IMG/VR virus record: IMGVR_UViG_3300034072_000773
Span: 1 to 50,195 of that record
Length of the DNA stretch: 50,195 bases
Origin: a virus
Reading direction: 5' to 3' (one strand)
The notes under the pieces are model-generated. The model was not told the DNA's origin. It searched no databases and worked only from the letters and a program-made list of their open reading frames with translations. Below, piece by piece: positions 7,901 through 16,083 of this stretch; the first letter of the stretch is position 1, and each line of letters opens with the position of its first letter. The position numbers and the translations under genes were made by a program.

Positions 7901-9845
7901 GTGGTCGCAGAACCTCCAGACCGACTTCAAGGCGGGGAAGGTCAGCGCTGACAGCCTGATCAAGTCGCTGGAGCAGCCGGGCGCGATCTCGCAAAAGACG
8001 CTGACGGAACTCAAGAACCGTTACGGCACGGATGTCCAAGGCATCATCGACATGTTGCGCGCCCAGCAGGCGGATTATGAGGACGCCGTAAAGGACGCGA
8101 CGATCAAGCAGATCGACCGCCAGTTGGTTTACCTCGACCGGGCGATGAACCGTCTGGCTGACAACAGCCCGGCGATCAAGCTGAACATCGACTTCGCTGC
8201 GGACATGCAGGCAGGGGCCAAGGGCCTTATGTCGAAGGACCAGTTCGTCGGCTTCACCGACACGCTGCGTGGTCTGCGTGCAGGCACCGTCAGCGCCGAA
8301 GCCGCGACAGCGGAGTTCAACACGCGCCTGCTCGCCAGCGCCGACATCACCAAGCTCACCAAGGAACAGACGGACGCACTGACCGCCGCCACCAACCGTA
8401 ATCTGGCGGCCCTCAACTACCAGAAGGCTCAAGCGGCCGAGAACGCCGCCTTTGGCGCGACGCGTCTTCGCCAGATGCGTGAAGAAAATGCGGTGCTGAT
8501 GCTCAACGCGAGCCAGCAGAGCATCTATTCGGACGTGCTGGAGGAAGTCCGCACGCGTCTGGAGAAGGGCGAATCCGTCACGCAGGCCCAGATTCAGGGC
8601 TATGTCCGTCAGGCCGAAGCCCTGTCAAGCCTCAACGACCAGTTGAAGCGCAACAAGGAGTTCTTCGAGAACAACGGCATCCGCAGCTACCTCAACGGCC
8701 TCAAGTCGGTTGGCGAAGCTGCAAACGAGCTTGACAAGAATGTCCTCCAGTCGCTGGAAGATCAGCTTTTCAATCTCGGAACGAAGGGTAAGTTCAGCTT
8801 CAAGGCGATCTTCGACACGATCCAGCAGGGCTTGATCCGTGCCTCGTCGCAGAAGATCACCGAAGGCATCACCAAGATGTTCACGAGCAAGGAGGACCGT
8901 GAGAACGGGACCGCCTCGCCGATGGGCAAGCTGTTCGAAATGATCGGCCTTGGTAAGTATGAGCCGAAGCAGGCGGCCCCGCTGGGTTCGTCCGCCGCTT
9001 CGGCCATGTGGGTCCAGCTTGTCAACGGGATCAGTCCGACGACTGGCCAGCAGACGGCCATCAACCCGACCACCGGCCTTCCGAACAATGCAGCCGTGTC
9101 GGGAACTGATCCGGCTTCGACGATCGTGAACGCCGTGGCGTCGATCACGGGCGGAAACGCCGCAGGCACCACCAGCACCAGCACCGGATCGAGCACGCCT
9201 CCTCCGGCGGTGACCGAGGCCGCGACCCAGACGGCACAGGCCTTCGGCTCCTCGCTGACCAGCCTGATGCCGGCGATCGGCGCGTCCTTCTCGGGCGCGT
9301 TCAATGGACCGATCGCGGGCATCTCTCAGATGTTTGCCCAGATGCTGGCACAGCAGATGACGGGCGGCACGGGCGGCGGTATGGGAAGCACGCTGGGCGC
9401 TGTTGGTGGTATGCTTGGCAGCACGCTGGGCAAGGCCATCGGCGGCAAGACCGGTGCAGCAATCGGCGGCGCGCTGGGCACCATCGCAGGCACCGTTGGC
9501 GGTGCTTATCTTGGCGGCTTCAAGGAAGGCGGTATCGTCGGTTCGCCGGTGACCAAGAGCTATGCGACCCCGTCGATGTTCGTCAATGCTCCCCACTACA
9601 AGGAAGGCACGGCGAACACCAGCGGCGGCATCCCGGCCGTCCTGCACGACAACGAGGCCGTCATTCCGCTGAGCCGTGGCCGCAAGGTCCCGGTTGATCT
9701 GGGTGGCGCAGCCAAGAAGGGCACGCAGGTCAATCAGGTGTTCAACATCCAGACGCCAGACGCGAACTCGTTCCGCAAGAGCGACCAGCAGATTGCCTCG
9801 AACATGCACGCACAGGCCGCTCGCGCCTACCGCCGCAACAACTGA
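4908..9845 (+). CDS. Tape measure protein
   Basis: A 1645-residue protein, the longest in the window. The start at 4908 has AGGTGA 8 bases upstream. Residues about 90-260 contain four or five copies of an F-[KR]-A-P-[ST]-x-x-Q-x-x-N-L motif (residues 90, 134, 185 and 227) spaced 42-51 residues apart. Residues about 325-540 match the tape_meas_nterm domain, with L-S-A-E-E-L-N-Q-Q-L and L-P-G-A. A hydrophobic stretch lies near 700-730. The C-terminal Gly-rich region leads to F-K-E-G-G-I and I-P-A-V-L-H-D-N-E-A-V-I-P-L, the usual tape measure ending. At about 0.15 nm per residue, a rule of thumb for these proteins, the tail would be near 240 nm. Confidence 0.93.
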   Translation: MDTHGMKFVVDTSGVAKGFRDYRAAVDGIFKSLSQFEAHVDKTMKGVAKASSNPQALNAFKKSVQAFSKIDIDTGAAKKLSALSSAMAGFKAPSQAQSANAKKFFSTLSGLPDLSAAYRSVKSLKGLTEAMNGFKAPSQTQAKNLAAFGAAGLKAAPGLNALAGIKNLSSAAAGINTISGAMKGLRAPSANQITNLNALAMAMRQFRFNNLSGSGNFYATLGAIGSFRAPTQAQIRNLQSFVAAVASMRVPPNATQVATALHAIANAAANAGKSLGGLRSGLGGLGGSLGRVGSQAQGASLQMMGLQNAFSATFQVGSLLRSLLGSLTIAEVGRNFFEAANAAIQFKAQMSVMNKETAFANTQLSYINQTANKFGMDALAAAQGFGKVAIAANKTGMTVSQTQHIFEGFSTSMAVLGVTTAGQNDVWLALQQVMNKGYLSAEELNQQLNEKLPGAMAYAAEYAKSLGMTLEDGLKKKALDAQGVLKHVADRMKQDFGPAMAQAMDRPSFQMTVLKNKVNEFYQAVGERGGNEAFANLLRSITDRMDPAAIDRYATAIGEGLKKAVDSLSNAFNWLFENWDSIKGPLSTTLNLMGKWMIMSATLQIGRFMVTPLLQLVGALGAARTAGASFSAMLAGQKFNLIASSQAMQGLSGYARVAATSMLAFRNSVATSIAVSRAAGLSFAATAASLMTLNNAGLAAAAGLRGLVNLLGGPVILTMAAVAASGYMLWDQWNEGTKAITGTEEASKKIKDRLNEVTTSLYLNNAAAIEARNKQSGLGGVMGLVTTAMEIYRQKMDEVTGGLWSQADAVRNLAIEKAKLAVTEARANLTASQMETPDELFAQGRNLRKNGRGWFQKGVLGTYSTLRGYGEQFSSWSGIDPSVEDKRSAVATNRNTLAQAEATLAQAQGTTTMDIVDGMKRDRERWAAGVTKPDRVTPTEKGDGAGKAAREAKALSTAVDGLMRKLSESNDLWKLSQDYVADLTSEARTLLNDGSFKQWSQNLQTDFKAGKVSADSLIKSLEQPGAISQKTLTELKNRYGTDVQGIIDMLRAQQADYEDAVKDATIKQIDRQLVYLDRAMNRLADNSPAIKLNIDFAADMQAGAKGLMSKDQFVGFTDTLRGLRAGTVSAEAATAEFNTRLLASADITKLTKEQTDALTAATNRNLAALNYQKAQAAENAAFGATRLRQMREENAVLMLNASQQSIYSDVLEEVRTRLEKGESVTQAQIQGYVRQAEALSSLNDQLKRNKEFFENNGIRSYLNGLKSVGEAANELDKNVLQSLEDQLFNLGTKGKFSFKAIFDTIQQGLIRASSQKITEGITKMFTSKEDRENGTASPMGKLFEMIGLGKYEPKQAAPLGSSAASAMWVQLVNGISPTTGQQTAINPTTGLPNNAAVSGTDPASTIVNAVASITGGNAAGTTSTSTGSSTPPPAVTEAATQTAQAFGSSLTSLMPAIGASFSGAFNGPIAGISQMFAQMLAQQMTGGTGGGMGSTLGAVGGMLGSTLGKAIGGKTGAAIGGALGTIAGTVGGAYLGGFKEGGIVGSPVTKSYATPSMFVNAPHYKEGTANTSGGIPAVLHDNEAVIPLSRGRKVPVDLGGAAKKGTQVNQVFNIQTPDANSFRKSDQQIASNMHAQAARAYRRNN

Positions 9846-9903
9846 GCCTGACCGACATTCTAACTTGACATGCACCGACATTGTCAGTAGACGGTCAGGC
9901 TCA
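9843..9903 (+). promoter_or_regulatory. Tandem promoter motif P3 inside a 12-bp inverted repeat
   Basis: ACCGACATTCTAACTTGACA at 9851-9870 matches all 19 fixed motif positions. A second unit, ACCGACATTGTCAGTAGACG, starts 23 bp later (9874-9893), so its TAGACG falls exactly at the -10 position, 17 bp after TTGACA. The whole site lies between TGAGCCTGACCG (9843-9854) and CGGTCAGGCTCA (9892-9903), a perfect 12-bp inverted repeat that includes the tape measure stop codon. It serves the tail tip genes. Confidence 0.75.
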
Positions 9904-9920
9904 TTCAAGCAGGAATCTTC

Positions 9921-10532
9921 ATGCAAATTGCACAATTCCATGAAGTCCGATTCCCGGAGGACATCTCTTATGGGTCCTCCGGTGGTCCGGGCTTCAAGAC
10001 CACCGTGATCGAACTGGCTTCGGGTCACGAGCAGCGCAACATCGACTGGTCCTTGGCTCGCGCCACCTATGACGCCTCCTATGGCGTCAAGAACCGCGAG
10101 GCGATGGAAGACGTGCTCGATTTCTTCCACGCCCGGCGCGGCAAGGCATATGGCTTCCGCTTCAAGGACTGGATGGACTTCGCGCTGGATCGGCAGGTGA
10201 TCGGTCAGGTTGACACCGACGGCGATGTCGAACTCCAGATTTACAAGCGCTACGAGCCGCTGACCGCGCACTATTACGATCGCCCCCTGCTCAAGCTGGT
10301 GCCCGATACCGTCCACTGGTGGGTCAACGGCGAAGCGCAAGACCCGATCGCCATCAGCACCACCACCGGCATCATCTCTGCATCCGGCCTGACGCCCAAC
10401 GCGGTGGTCGAAGCGCAGTGCGAGTTCGATGTCCCGGTCCGTTTCAACACCGACGAAATGCTGGTCACCCACGACGATTATGAACTGATGTCGTGGCCGT
10501 CGATCCCCCTCGTCGAACTCAAGCCGCGCTGA
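9921..10532 (+). CDS. Distal tail protein, DUF2460 (GTA gp12-like)
   Basis: A 203-residue protein of the DUF2460 family. Visible family features are an N-terminal F-P-E-D-I-S-Y-G-S-S-G-G-P-G-F segment, the R-N-x-x-W-x-x-A-R-A-x-Y-D-A-S-Y-G-V-K block, and G-K-A-Y-G-F-R-F-K-D-W-x-D-F. In GTAs this is the distal tail protein, which forms the ring joining the tail tube to the hub. It is the first gene after promoter site P3 and opens the tail-tip operon, with the DUF2163 hub gene starting six bases after its stop. Confidence 0.9.
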   Translation: MQIAQFHEVRFPEDISYGSSGGPGFKTTVIELASGHEQRNIDWSLARATYDASYGVKNREAMEDVLDFFHARRGKAYGFRFKDWMDFALDRQVIGQVDTDGDVELQIYKRYEPLTAHYYDRPLLKLVPDTVHWWVNGEAQDPIAISTTTGIISASGLTPNAVVEAQCEFDVPVRFNTDEMLVTHDDYELMSWPSIPLVELKPR

Positions 10533-10538
10533 TCCCCC

Positions 10539-12044
10539 ATGAAAGAAATCTCCGCCGCCCTCTCTGATCACCTCGATCAGGAAGTCACCACGCTTTGCTC
10601 GTGCTGGAAGATCGTGCGTCGGGACGGTGTCGTCTTCGGCTTCACGGACCACGACCGCGACATCTTCATCGACGATGTCCTCTACGAGGCCGAGGCCAGC
10701 TACAACCGCACCGCGATCGCGACTTCGTCCGACTTCTCCGTCGCCAATCTCGATGTCAGCGGCATCCTCGATTCCGACCGCATGACCGAATATGATCTGC
10801 GCGCCGGCCTGTTCAACCGCGCCGATGTGTATGTCTTCGTCGTCAATTGGGCAGACCTGAGCCAAGGCATTCTCCGCGTCCGTCGTGGGTGGTTTGGTGA
10901 AGTCTCGCTGCTCAACAACGGCACCTTCACCACCGAGATTCGCGGCCTCGCCCAAGCGCTGTCGCACAACTTCATCGAAGTCTATTCGCCGGAGTGCCGG
11001 GCGGACTTCTGCGATTCCCGCTGCAAGCTCAACATCGCTGACTTCACCAACAGCGGGACGGTCACGTCCAGTTCCGGTTTTGACAGCTTCGCGGCCAGCG
11101 CGCTCCCGGACGCACCGACGACCGGGACCTCAGCCGGTGCTCACAAGACATGGGCGATCCACCCTTATGGGTTCCCCTTGGGACAGATCGTCGGCATCGC
11201 CGAGGTGCGTCTGTGGGACCAGCAGGGTAATCTCATCGAAGGCGGCCGGGTCACTGACATGGCCTATCTGGTGAGCAAGGACAAGTCGATCCAGAAAGCC
11301 TTGAACGAGGTGGATGACGCCAGCGAGTATGACTACGACGAGGGCACCTACAAGGAGATCGTCAAGGGACGCGGCCCGAAGAAGGCGCGCGACGCCCGCA
11401 TGGACACGGGCTGGCGCACCACGCTGATCCCGGACACCGTCACTGAGATGACGGACATCCGCCTGATCTTCACCTTCGACACTCCGGTCGATGTGAAGAC
11501 CGTCGAGATCATCACCCCCTCGCGATTCGAGGAAGCGCCGACCGCCTTCACCTTGGAATATACCGACGACGACATCGACGCCGTCGATCGCATCAAGGAT
11601 TTGGCACAAGCCCGCACGGCCTATTTCAACCTCGAATGGGGCGTCGCCAAGGATTGCTCGCACGTCTTCACCGCCGCTGGCCAGTCGGCCATCTGGGGGC
11701 TGGGGTCGGGTGACGACACTCCGATCAACATCGCGGACGTGCCGGTCGATATTCCGCCGCCCTACAACTCCGTCTCGACCTACGAGGGCGGGACGATCAA
11801 GTGGCTGTCAGGGCGCAATATGGGCCGCGTGGTCGAGATCACCGACTATGCGGACGACACGAACACGGTCACCTTGTTCGAGAGCATGTCCTACGCGATC
11901 GCGGTTGGCGACACCTTCGAGATCACCCAAGGATGCGACGGCTCCCTCGCCCGGTGCAAGCTCTACAACAACGTCATCAACCGTCGTGCGGAGGACTACA
12001 TCCCCGGCAACGACGAATACATGAAGTATCCCGATGCCAAGTAA
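10539..12044 (+). CDS. Tail hub protein, DUF2163/BR0599 (GTA gp13-like) with discoidin-like insert
   Basis: A 501-residue hub protein. The N-terminal ~160 residues are DUF2163, with G-F-T-D-H-D-R-D and a Cys cluster C-R-A-D-F-C-D-S-R-C. The C-terminal part has a second Cys pair (G-C-D-G-S-L-A-R-C) and Y-I-P-G-N-D-E-Y-M-K-Y-P, the BR0599 signature. GTA hub proteins of this family use such cysteines, possibly for a metal cluster. Between them, about residues 275-370, lies an extra domain with W-R-T-T-L-I and strand patterns like F5/8-type C (discoidin) carbohydrate-binding folds. Family members are usually nearer 290 residues, so the insert explains the length. It overlaps the peptidase gene by 11 bases. 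Confidence 0.85.
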   Translation: MKEISAALSDHLDQEVTTLCSCWKIVRRDGVVFGFTDHDRDIFIDDVLYEAEASYNRTAIATSSDFSVANLDVSGILDSDRMTEYDLRAGLFNRADVYVFVVNWADLSQGILRVRRGWFGEVSLLNNGTFTTEIRGLAQALSHNFIEVYSPECRADFCDSRCKLNIADFTNSGTVTSSSGFDSFAASALPDAPTTGTSAGAHKTWAIHPYGFPLGQIVGIAEVRLWDQQGNLIEGGRVTDMAYLVSKDKSIQKALNEVDDASEYDYDEGTYKEIVKGRGPKKARDARMDTGWRTTLIPDTVTEMTDIRLIFTFDTPVDVKTVEIITPSRFEEAPTAFTLEYTDDDIDAVDRIKDLAQARTAYFNLEWGVAKDCSHVFTAAGQSAIWGLGSGDDTPINIADVPVDIPPPYNSVSTYEGGTIKWLSGRNMGRVVEITDYADDTNTVTLFESMSYAIAVGDTFEITQGCDGSLARCKLYNNVINRRAEDYIPGNDEYMKYPDAK

Positions 12045-12450
12045 TCATGATCTGATCGAAGCCGCCCGCAGCTATATGGGCTGCAAGTGGATGCACCAAG
12101 GCCGCAATCGTGCTGGTATCGATTGCGCCGGTCTCATCGTCTGTGCGACGGCCGACGCCGGTTCGCCCATCGCGGACATGCAGGGCTACCGCCGATCGCC
12201 TGACCCTGAGAAGTTCCTCGGCCACATCCGCGACAACACCCTCCCCGAGATCGAGCCGCTGCCGGGAACCATGGCGATCTTCCGGGGCAGTTCCCAGCCC
12301 TGCCACATTGGCATCTTCACCGAGTATCAGGGCGTGCTCGGATTCATCCATTCCAACGCTTCGGTCGGGCAGGTCATGGAGGAGCCTTTCCTCCACGAGT
12401 GGCCGCGCCTGCTGATCGAAATTCGCCGCTTCAAGGGATTTGATTACTAA
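12034..12450 (+). CDS. Tail tip peptidase, NlpC/P60 family (GTA gp14-like)
   Basis: A 138-residue cysteine peptidase that would cut peptidoglycan peptides during DNA entry. The catalytic Cys31 lies in G-I-D-C-A-G-L-I and the catalytic His91 in P-C-H-I-G-I-F, at the spacing expected for the family. The sequence matches the phage cell-wall peptidase subfamily found between the hub and the large tip protein in GTAs. Its ATG is inside the end of the hub gene and its TAA shares a base with the next ATG (TAATG), so three tip genes are tightly coupled. Confidence 0.9.
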   Translation: MPSNHDLIEAARSYMGCKWMHQGRNRAGIDCAGLIVCATADAGSPIADMQGYRRSPDPEKFLGHIRDNTLPEIEPLPGTMAIFRGSSQPCHIGIFTEYQGVLGFIHSNASVGQVMEEPFLHEWPRLLIEIRRFKGFDY

Positions 12451-15400
12451 TGGGTCAGCTAGTCATGACCGTCGTCGGCGGCGTCGCAGGTTTTCTGGTC
12501 GGCGGCCCGATGGGCGCTGCTATCGGTATGCAACTCGGTGGCATGGTGGGCGGCCTGCTGTTCGGTCCGTCGATCAAAGGCCCGCGCCTGCAAGACCTCA
12601 AGGTCACCGCCTCGACCTACGGCGCGGCCATCCCGGAAATCTATGGGACGGTCCGCCTTGGCACGAACCTGATCTGGACCTCCGGCATCAAGGAAACCAA
12701 GCACAAGAGCGGCGGTAAGGGTGCCCCCAAGCAGACGACCTATACCTACGACGCCACCTTCGCCGTCGGCCTGTGCCGGGGACCGATCACGAACGTCCTG
12801 CGTATCTGGGCCGACGGCAAACTGATCTGGGATCAATCGAGCAGCACCTCACGCACCATCGGTGGCACGTTCGGTAACTTCGACTTTGGCAGCGCTTTGG
12901 TCACCTTGATGAGTTCGAAATCGAAGGGCAAGAAGAGCGTAAAGGTCCGCGTCTATCGTGGCACCGAAGACCAGCTTCCTGACTCGCTGATCTCGGCTCA
13001 TAAGGGCGCGGGCAATGTCTCGGCGCACCGTGGCCTGTGCTATCTCGTGTTCGAAAAGCTCCAGCTTGACGATTTCGGTAATCGCATCCCGTCGATCACC
13101 GTCGAGGTGAGCAAGACCGAAGCAGCCGCCTTCCCTGCGATCGCTGCTACGTCGTCGGGCGCAACCTCGCCGATCTACAGCACTTGGTATCCTGATTGGG
13201 AGACCGGCCGCATCTACGCGAACGTCGGCGGAGGCTCCGTCAAGGTCTTCGACCTCGGCACCATGGCCGAAATGTATGCGACCCCGCTGTCCGGCGGGCG
13301 GACCACTGCGTTCACGCCATCCGGGAACTCGGGCAATTATGTCGTTCCGGGCGCAGGTCTCTACTTCTCCGAAGTCGGGACCGGCAACTCGCGCCCGATC
13401 GAGATGTATGAGATGAACGGGTTCAGCCGAATGGACACGATCGGTAAGGACGGGTCGTCGCTGGGCGGCGTGTTCATCGATGCCTCCGGGAACCTGATCG
13501 AGCAGTATGGCGCGCTGGGGACGGCAGGCCATACCTATGTCAACGGCGGCACCGGCCGGCAACTCTATTACATGCACTTCGACCACACCCGGTCGGTGTG
13601 GTGCTTCGCCCAGAACGATAGCATCCCTGTGTTCACCGAGAAGGCTCCCTTCACCCCGAGCAACGCATTCTCGGGCCGTCAAGGCGACAACTCCTCGGAG
13701 ATCATTGGCTGGCGCTCGGCGAACAACCGCCTCGAACTCCTGATCTATAACATCCCGGCCGGGTCGAAAGGCAACGTCGCAACTGACGCGAATGGTTCTC
13801 GCTGGACTCAGTCCAGCGGCTGGTCCAGCCGCACGGCTTATCTTGTCCCGACCGGGCACACACGCTTCACCCCTCGGGTTGTGCTTTACGATCCGACCGA
13901 CGACTGCATCTTCGCGATGGGCATCAACCAGAGCGGCGTGGCTGTCGCTTTCAAGTGGTCGGTCCCGAACAACACCTACAAGTTCGTCACCACACCTGCG
14001 AACCTGAAACCACCGACGGACATGAAGCACAGCCGGATCGCTGGCGGCTCCTTCGGCTGGTATACCTACACGTTGTCCACCGGGGCGTTGTTCCAAGAGA
14101 TCGACATCCAGACCGGAGCCTTGACCCTCAACAAGGGTATTTCCACCACAGATATGCAGTGGGGATCGGCAGCAGCCGCCGGCGGCAACCAGTATTGGGA
14201 CGACCAGTCCGGCAGCTTGGTCATGGCCACGCAGAACGCCTACCGGCGCGTCTATTTCCGATCGACCGGCGAAGCCAGCACGGTGGAGAACGTCGCCCGC
14301 GCCATCTGCCTTCGCAGCGGCGTCCTGACCAACGATGACCTCGACTTCACGGAACTGTCGGAAGGGAGCCTCGTCGGCTACCTGATCGATCGCGAATGCT
14401 CGGCGCGCGATGCCCTCAAGCAGCTTGCCACCGGCTACCTGTTCGACGGGTTCGAGAGCGACTACCGGCTCAAGCTGCGCTCGCGCGGCCTGACCACGGC
14501 TGTCACCATCCCGGAGGACTGGATTGGCTCGGGCGACGACGGCATGACCGTCAAGGAGACGCTGACGCAGGAACTCGAAATGCCGATGCGCGTCTCGGTC
14601 AACTATTACGATGTTGCCCGCGACCACCAGCAGAACACCCAATCCGCCAAGCGTGTCTCCGCGCCCATCCCGACCATGTGGACGGCCAAGGAAGAGATCA
14701 TGGAACTGCCGATCACATGGCAGGCATCCAACGCCAAGCAGTGTGCTGAGAAGATTCTCAAGATGATGTGGGCGAACCGCTGGAGCTACCAGTTCACGCT
14801 CCCGTGGCGCTATATGAAGTATGACCCGGCCGACATCGCCTCGGTCCAGCTTCGTGACGGCACGACCTACACCATGCGCTTCAACTCGGTGAACATCGGC
14901 GCTGACTTCACGATGGAGATCGACGCCGTCAGCGAGCGCGCTGCCGCCTATGTCTCGACCGCCGTGGGTAGCTCGGGCGATGCGCCGGTGCAGTATATCC
15001 CTGTCACCTACCCGTGTCAGCCGTTCGTCATCAACACGCCGCTGCTGCGTGACATCGACTACAACACGGACGGTAACTCCACGCTGTATCTGACGGTGGT
15101 CACCGACGCGCCGGTCTTCAACGGGGCCTACCTCTACATGAATGCCGGCGGCGGGGTCAATTTCGAAGCTATCGGTCATATCTCGGCAGACAATGTGTCG
15201 GGTCTCGTGGTCAACGCGCTCCCGCCGACCAAGAGCTATGAATCGACCGACGAACAGACGGTTCTCAAGGTGCGCCTGACGGATGATGACGCCGAACTGG
15301 AATCGGTTCTGCAAGAGGACATGCTGACCGACTATCTGAACGCCGCTGTCGTGGGTGAGGAGATCATCCAGTTCCGCGACGCGGAGAAGCAGACAGACGG

Positions 15401-16034
15401 AACGTGGCACCTGTCGGGTATCCTACGGGCGCGGCGCGGCACCAACTACGCGGTCAACAACCACAAGCCGGGTGCTCGCTTCCTCCTGCTGGCGGAATCG
15501 GTCCTGATCAAAAACAGCCGCCCGCCGGAAGACTATTACACTACCGACACCTTCAAGGCGGTCCCGGACTCCGGCGCAGTCGAAGATGCAGTTCCCTACG
15601 CATCCAAACTGGTGCCGCGTGACCTCATGCCTTACACCCCGGAGGACTTCGGGATCGAGGACGACGGCACCACCGTGACGATCACCATGAGCCGACGCTC
15701 GCGGGTGATCGACCCGATGCGCGATGGTGGCGAGTTCATCCACTACCGGGAAGGCGACAAAGCCAGCGCCCGGATCATGTGGAGCGTCTGGGCGGGCCTC
15801 ACCGTGAACGATACGGCGACCGTCAAGACGCCGACGATCTCGGCCCCGCTACCGTTGTTCGATGCGGCCGGGCTGGACATCCCGCCGGTCGTAACCTTCC
15901 CTCTCGCCTCCCTTGGCGGTGCCACGGGCTTCCTGCTCAAGGCATATGAAACGGGGTATGCGGATGGCACACCCAAATGGATGCACTTCGAACGCATCGA
16001 CACCAACCGCTGGAACATGACCGAAGTCTATTGA
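12450..16034 (+). CDS. Large tail tip / host specificity protein (GTA gp15-like) with central propeller-like region
   Basis: A 1194-residue tip protein. The N-terminus has a Gly-rich hydrophobic segment (G-G-V-A-G-F-L-V-G-G-P-M-G-A-A) and then P-E-I-Y-G-T-V-R-L-G-T-N-L-I-W, the signature of the putative phage tail protein / gpJ-like family. About residues 225-610 form a beta-rich region with repeated W-Y-P-D-W / aromatic strand patterns that resembles a beta-propeller or sugar-binding fold. The conserved hub returns with R-A-I-C-L-R-S-G and D-E-like D-F-T-E-L, then fibronectin-like strands to the end. Family members typically bind host receptors; the central region may be the part specific to this phage. 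Confidence 0.85.
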   Translation: MGQLVMTVVGGVAGFLVGGPMGAAIGMQLGGMVGGLLFGPSIKGPRLQDLKVTASTYGAAIPEIYGTVRLGTNLIWTSGIKETKHKSGGKGAPKQTTYTYDATFAVGLCRGPITNVLRIWADGKLIWDQSSSTSRTIGGTFGNFDFGSALVTLMSSKSKGKKSVKVRVYRGTEDQLPDSLISAHKGAGNVSAHRGLCYLVFEKLQLDDFGNRIPSITVEVSKTEAAAFPAIAATSSGATSPIYSTWYPDWETGRIYANVGGGSVKVFDLGTMAEMYATPLSGGRTTAFTPSGNSGNYVVPGAGLYFSEVGTGNSRPIEMYEMNGFSRMDTIGKDGSSLGGVFIDASGNLIEQYGALGTAGHTYVNGGTGRQLYYMHFDHTRSVWCFAQNDSIPVFTEKAPFTPSNAFSGRQGDNSSEIIGWRSANNRLELLIYNIPAGSKGNVATDANGSRWTQSSGWSSRTAYLVPTGHTRFTPRVVLYDPTDDCIFAMGINQSGVAVAFKWSVPNNTYKFVTTPANLKPPTDMKHSRIAGGSFGWYTYTLSTGALFQEIDIQTGALTLNKGISTTDMQWGSAAAAGGNQYWDDQSGSLVMATQNAYRRVYFRSTGEASTVENVARAICLRSGVLTNDDLDFTELSEGSLVGYLIDRECSARDALKQLATGYLFDGFESDYRLKLRSRGLTTAVTIPEDWIGSGDDGMTVKETLTQELEMPMRVSVNYYDVARDHQQNTQSAKRVSAPIPTMWTAKEEIMELPITWQASNAKQCAEKILKMMWANRWSYQFTLPWRYMKYDPADIASVQLRDGTTYTMRFNSVNIGADFTMEIDAVSERAAAYVSTAVGSSGDAPVQYIPVTYPCQPFVINTPLLRDIDYNTDGNSTLYLTVVTDAPVFNGAYLYMNAGGGVNFEAIGHISADNVSGLVVNALPPTKSYESTDEQTVLKVRLTDDDAELESVLQEDMLTDYLNAAVVGEEIIQFRDAEKQTDGTWHLSGILRARRGTNYAVNNHKPGARFLLLAESVLIKNSRPPEDYYTTDTFKAVPDSGAVEDAVPYASKLVPRDLMPYTPEDFGIEDDGTTVTITMSRRSRVIDPMRDGGEFIHYREGDKASARIMWSVWAGLTVNDTATVKTPTISAPLPLFDAAGLDIPPVVTFPLASLGGATGFLLKAYETGYADGTPKWMHFERIDTNRWNMTEVY

Positions 16035-16063
16035 CTTTCGAGCACCGACAGTTTAAGTGAACA
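16031..16063 (+). promoter_or_regulatory. Promoter-like site with motif copy P4 before fibre 1
   Basis: ACCGACAGTTTAAGTGAACA at 16044-16063 matches 14 of 19 motif positions. Taking its own right end as a -35 box would put the -10 on the start codon. A better fit is TTGACT at 16031-16036 and TAAGTG at 16054-16059, 17 bp apart, which places the motif core within the spacer. The site overlaps the stop codon of the tip protein and precedes the GAGGA ribosome site at 16075. Confidence 0.5.
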
Positions 16064-16083
16064 CACTGTCAATTGAGGATAGT

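Noticed and set aside
8625-10967. 780-codon - strand open frame across the tape measure and distal tail genes
   Set aside because: It crosses two well-supported + strand genes and a promoter site. It has no domain pattern and no ribosome site.
12849-15410. 853-codon - strand open frame opposite the tip protein
   Set aside because: It has the same mirror-coding composition, and its + strand partner has clear family motifs.
16057-16083. Upstream in-frame ATG of fibre 1
   Set aside because: It lies within the promoter-like site, lacks a ribosome site and is absent from the paralogue, so the start at 16084 is preferred.
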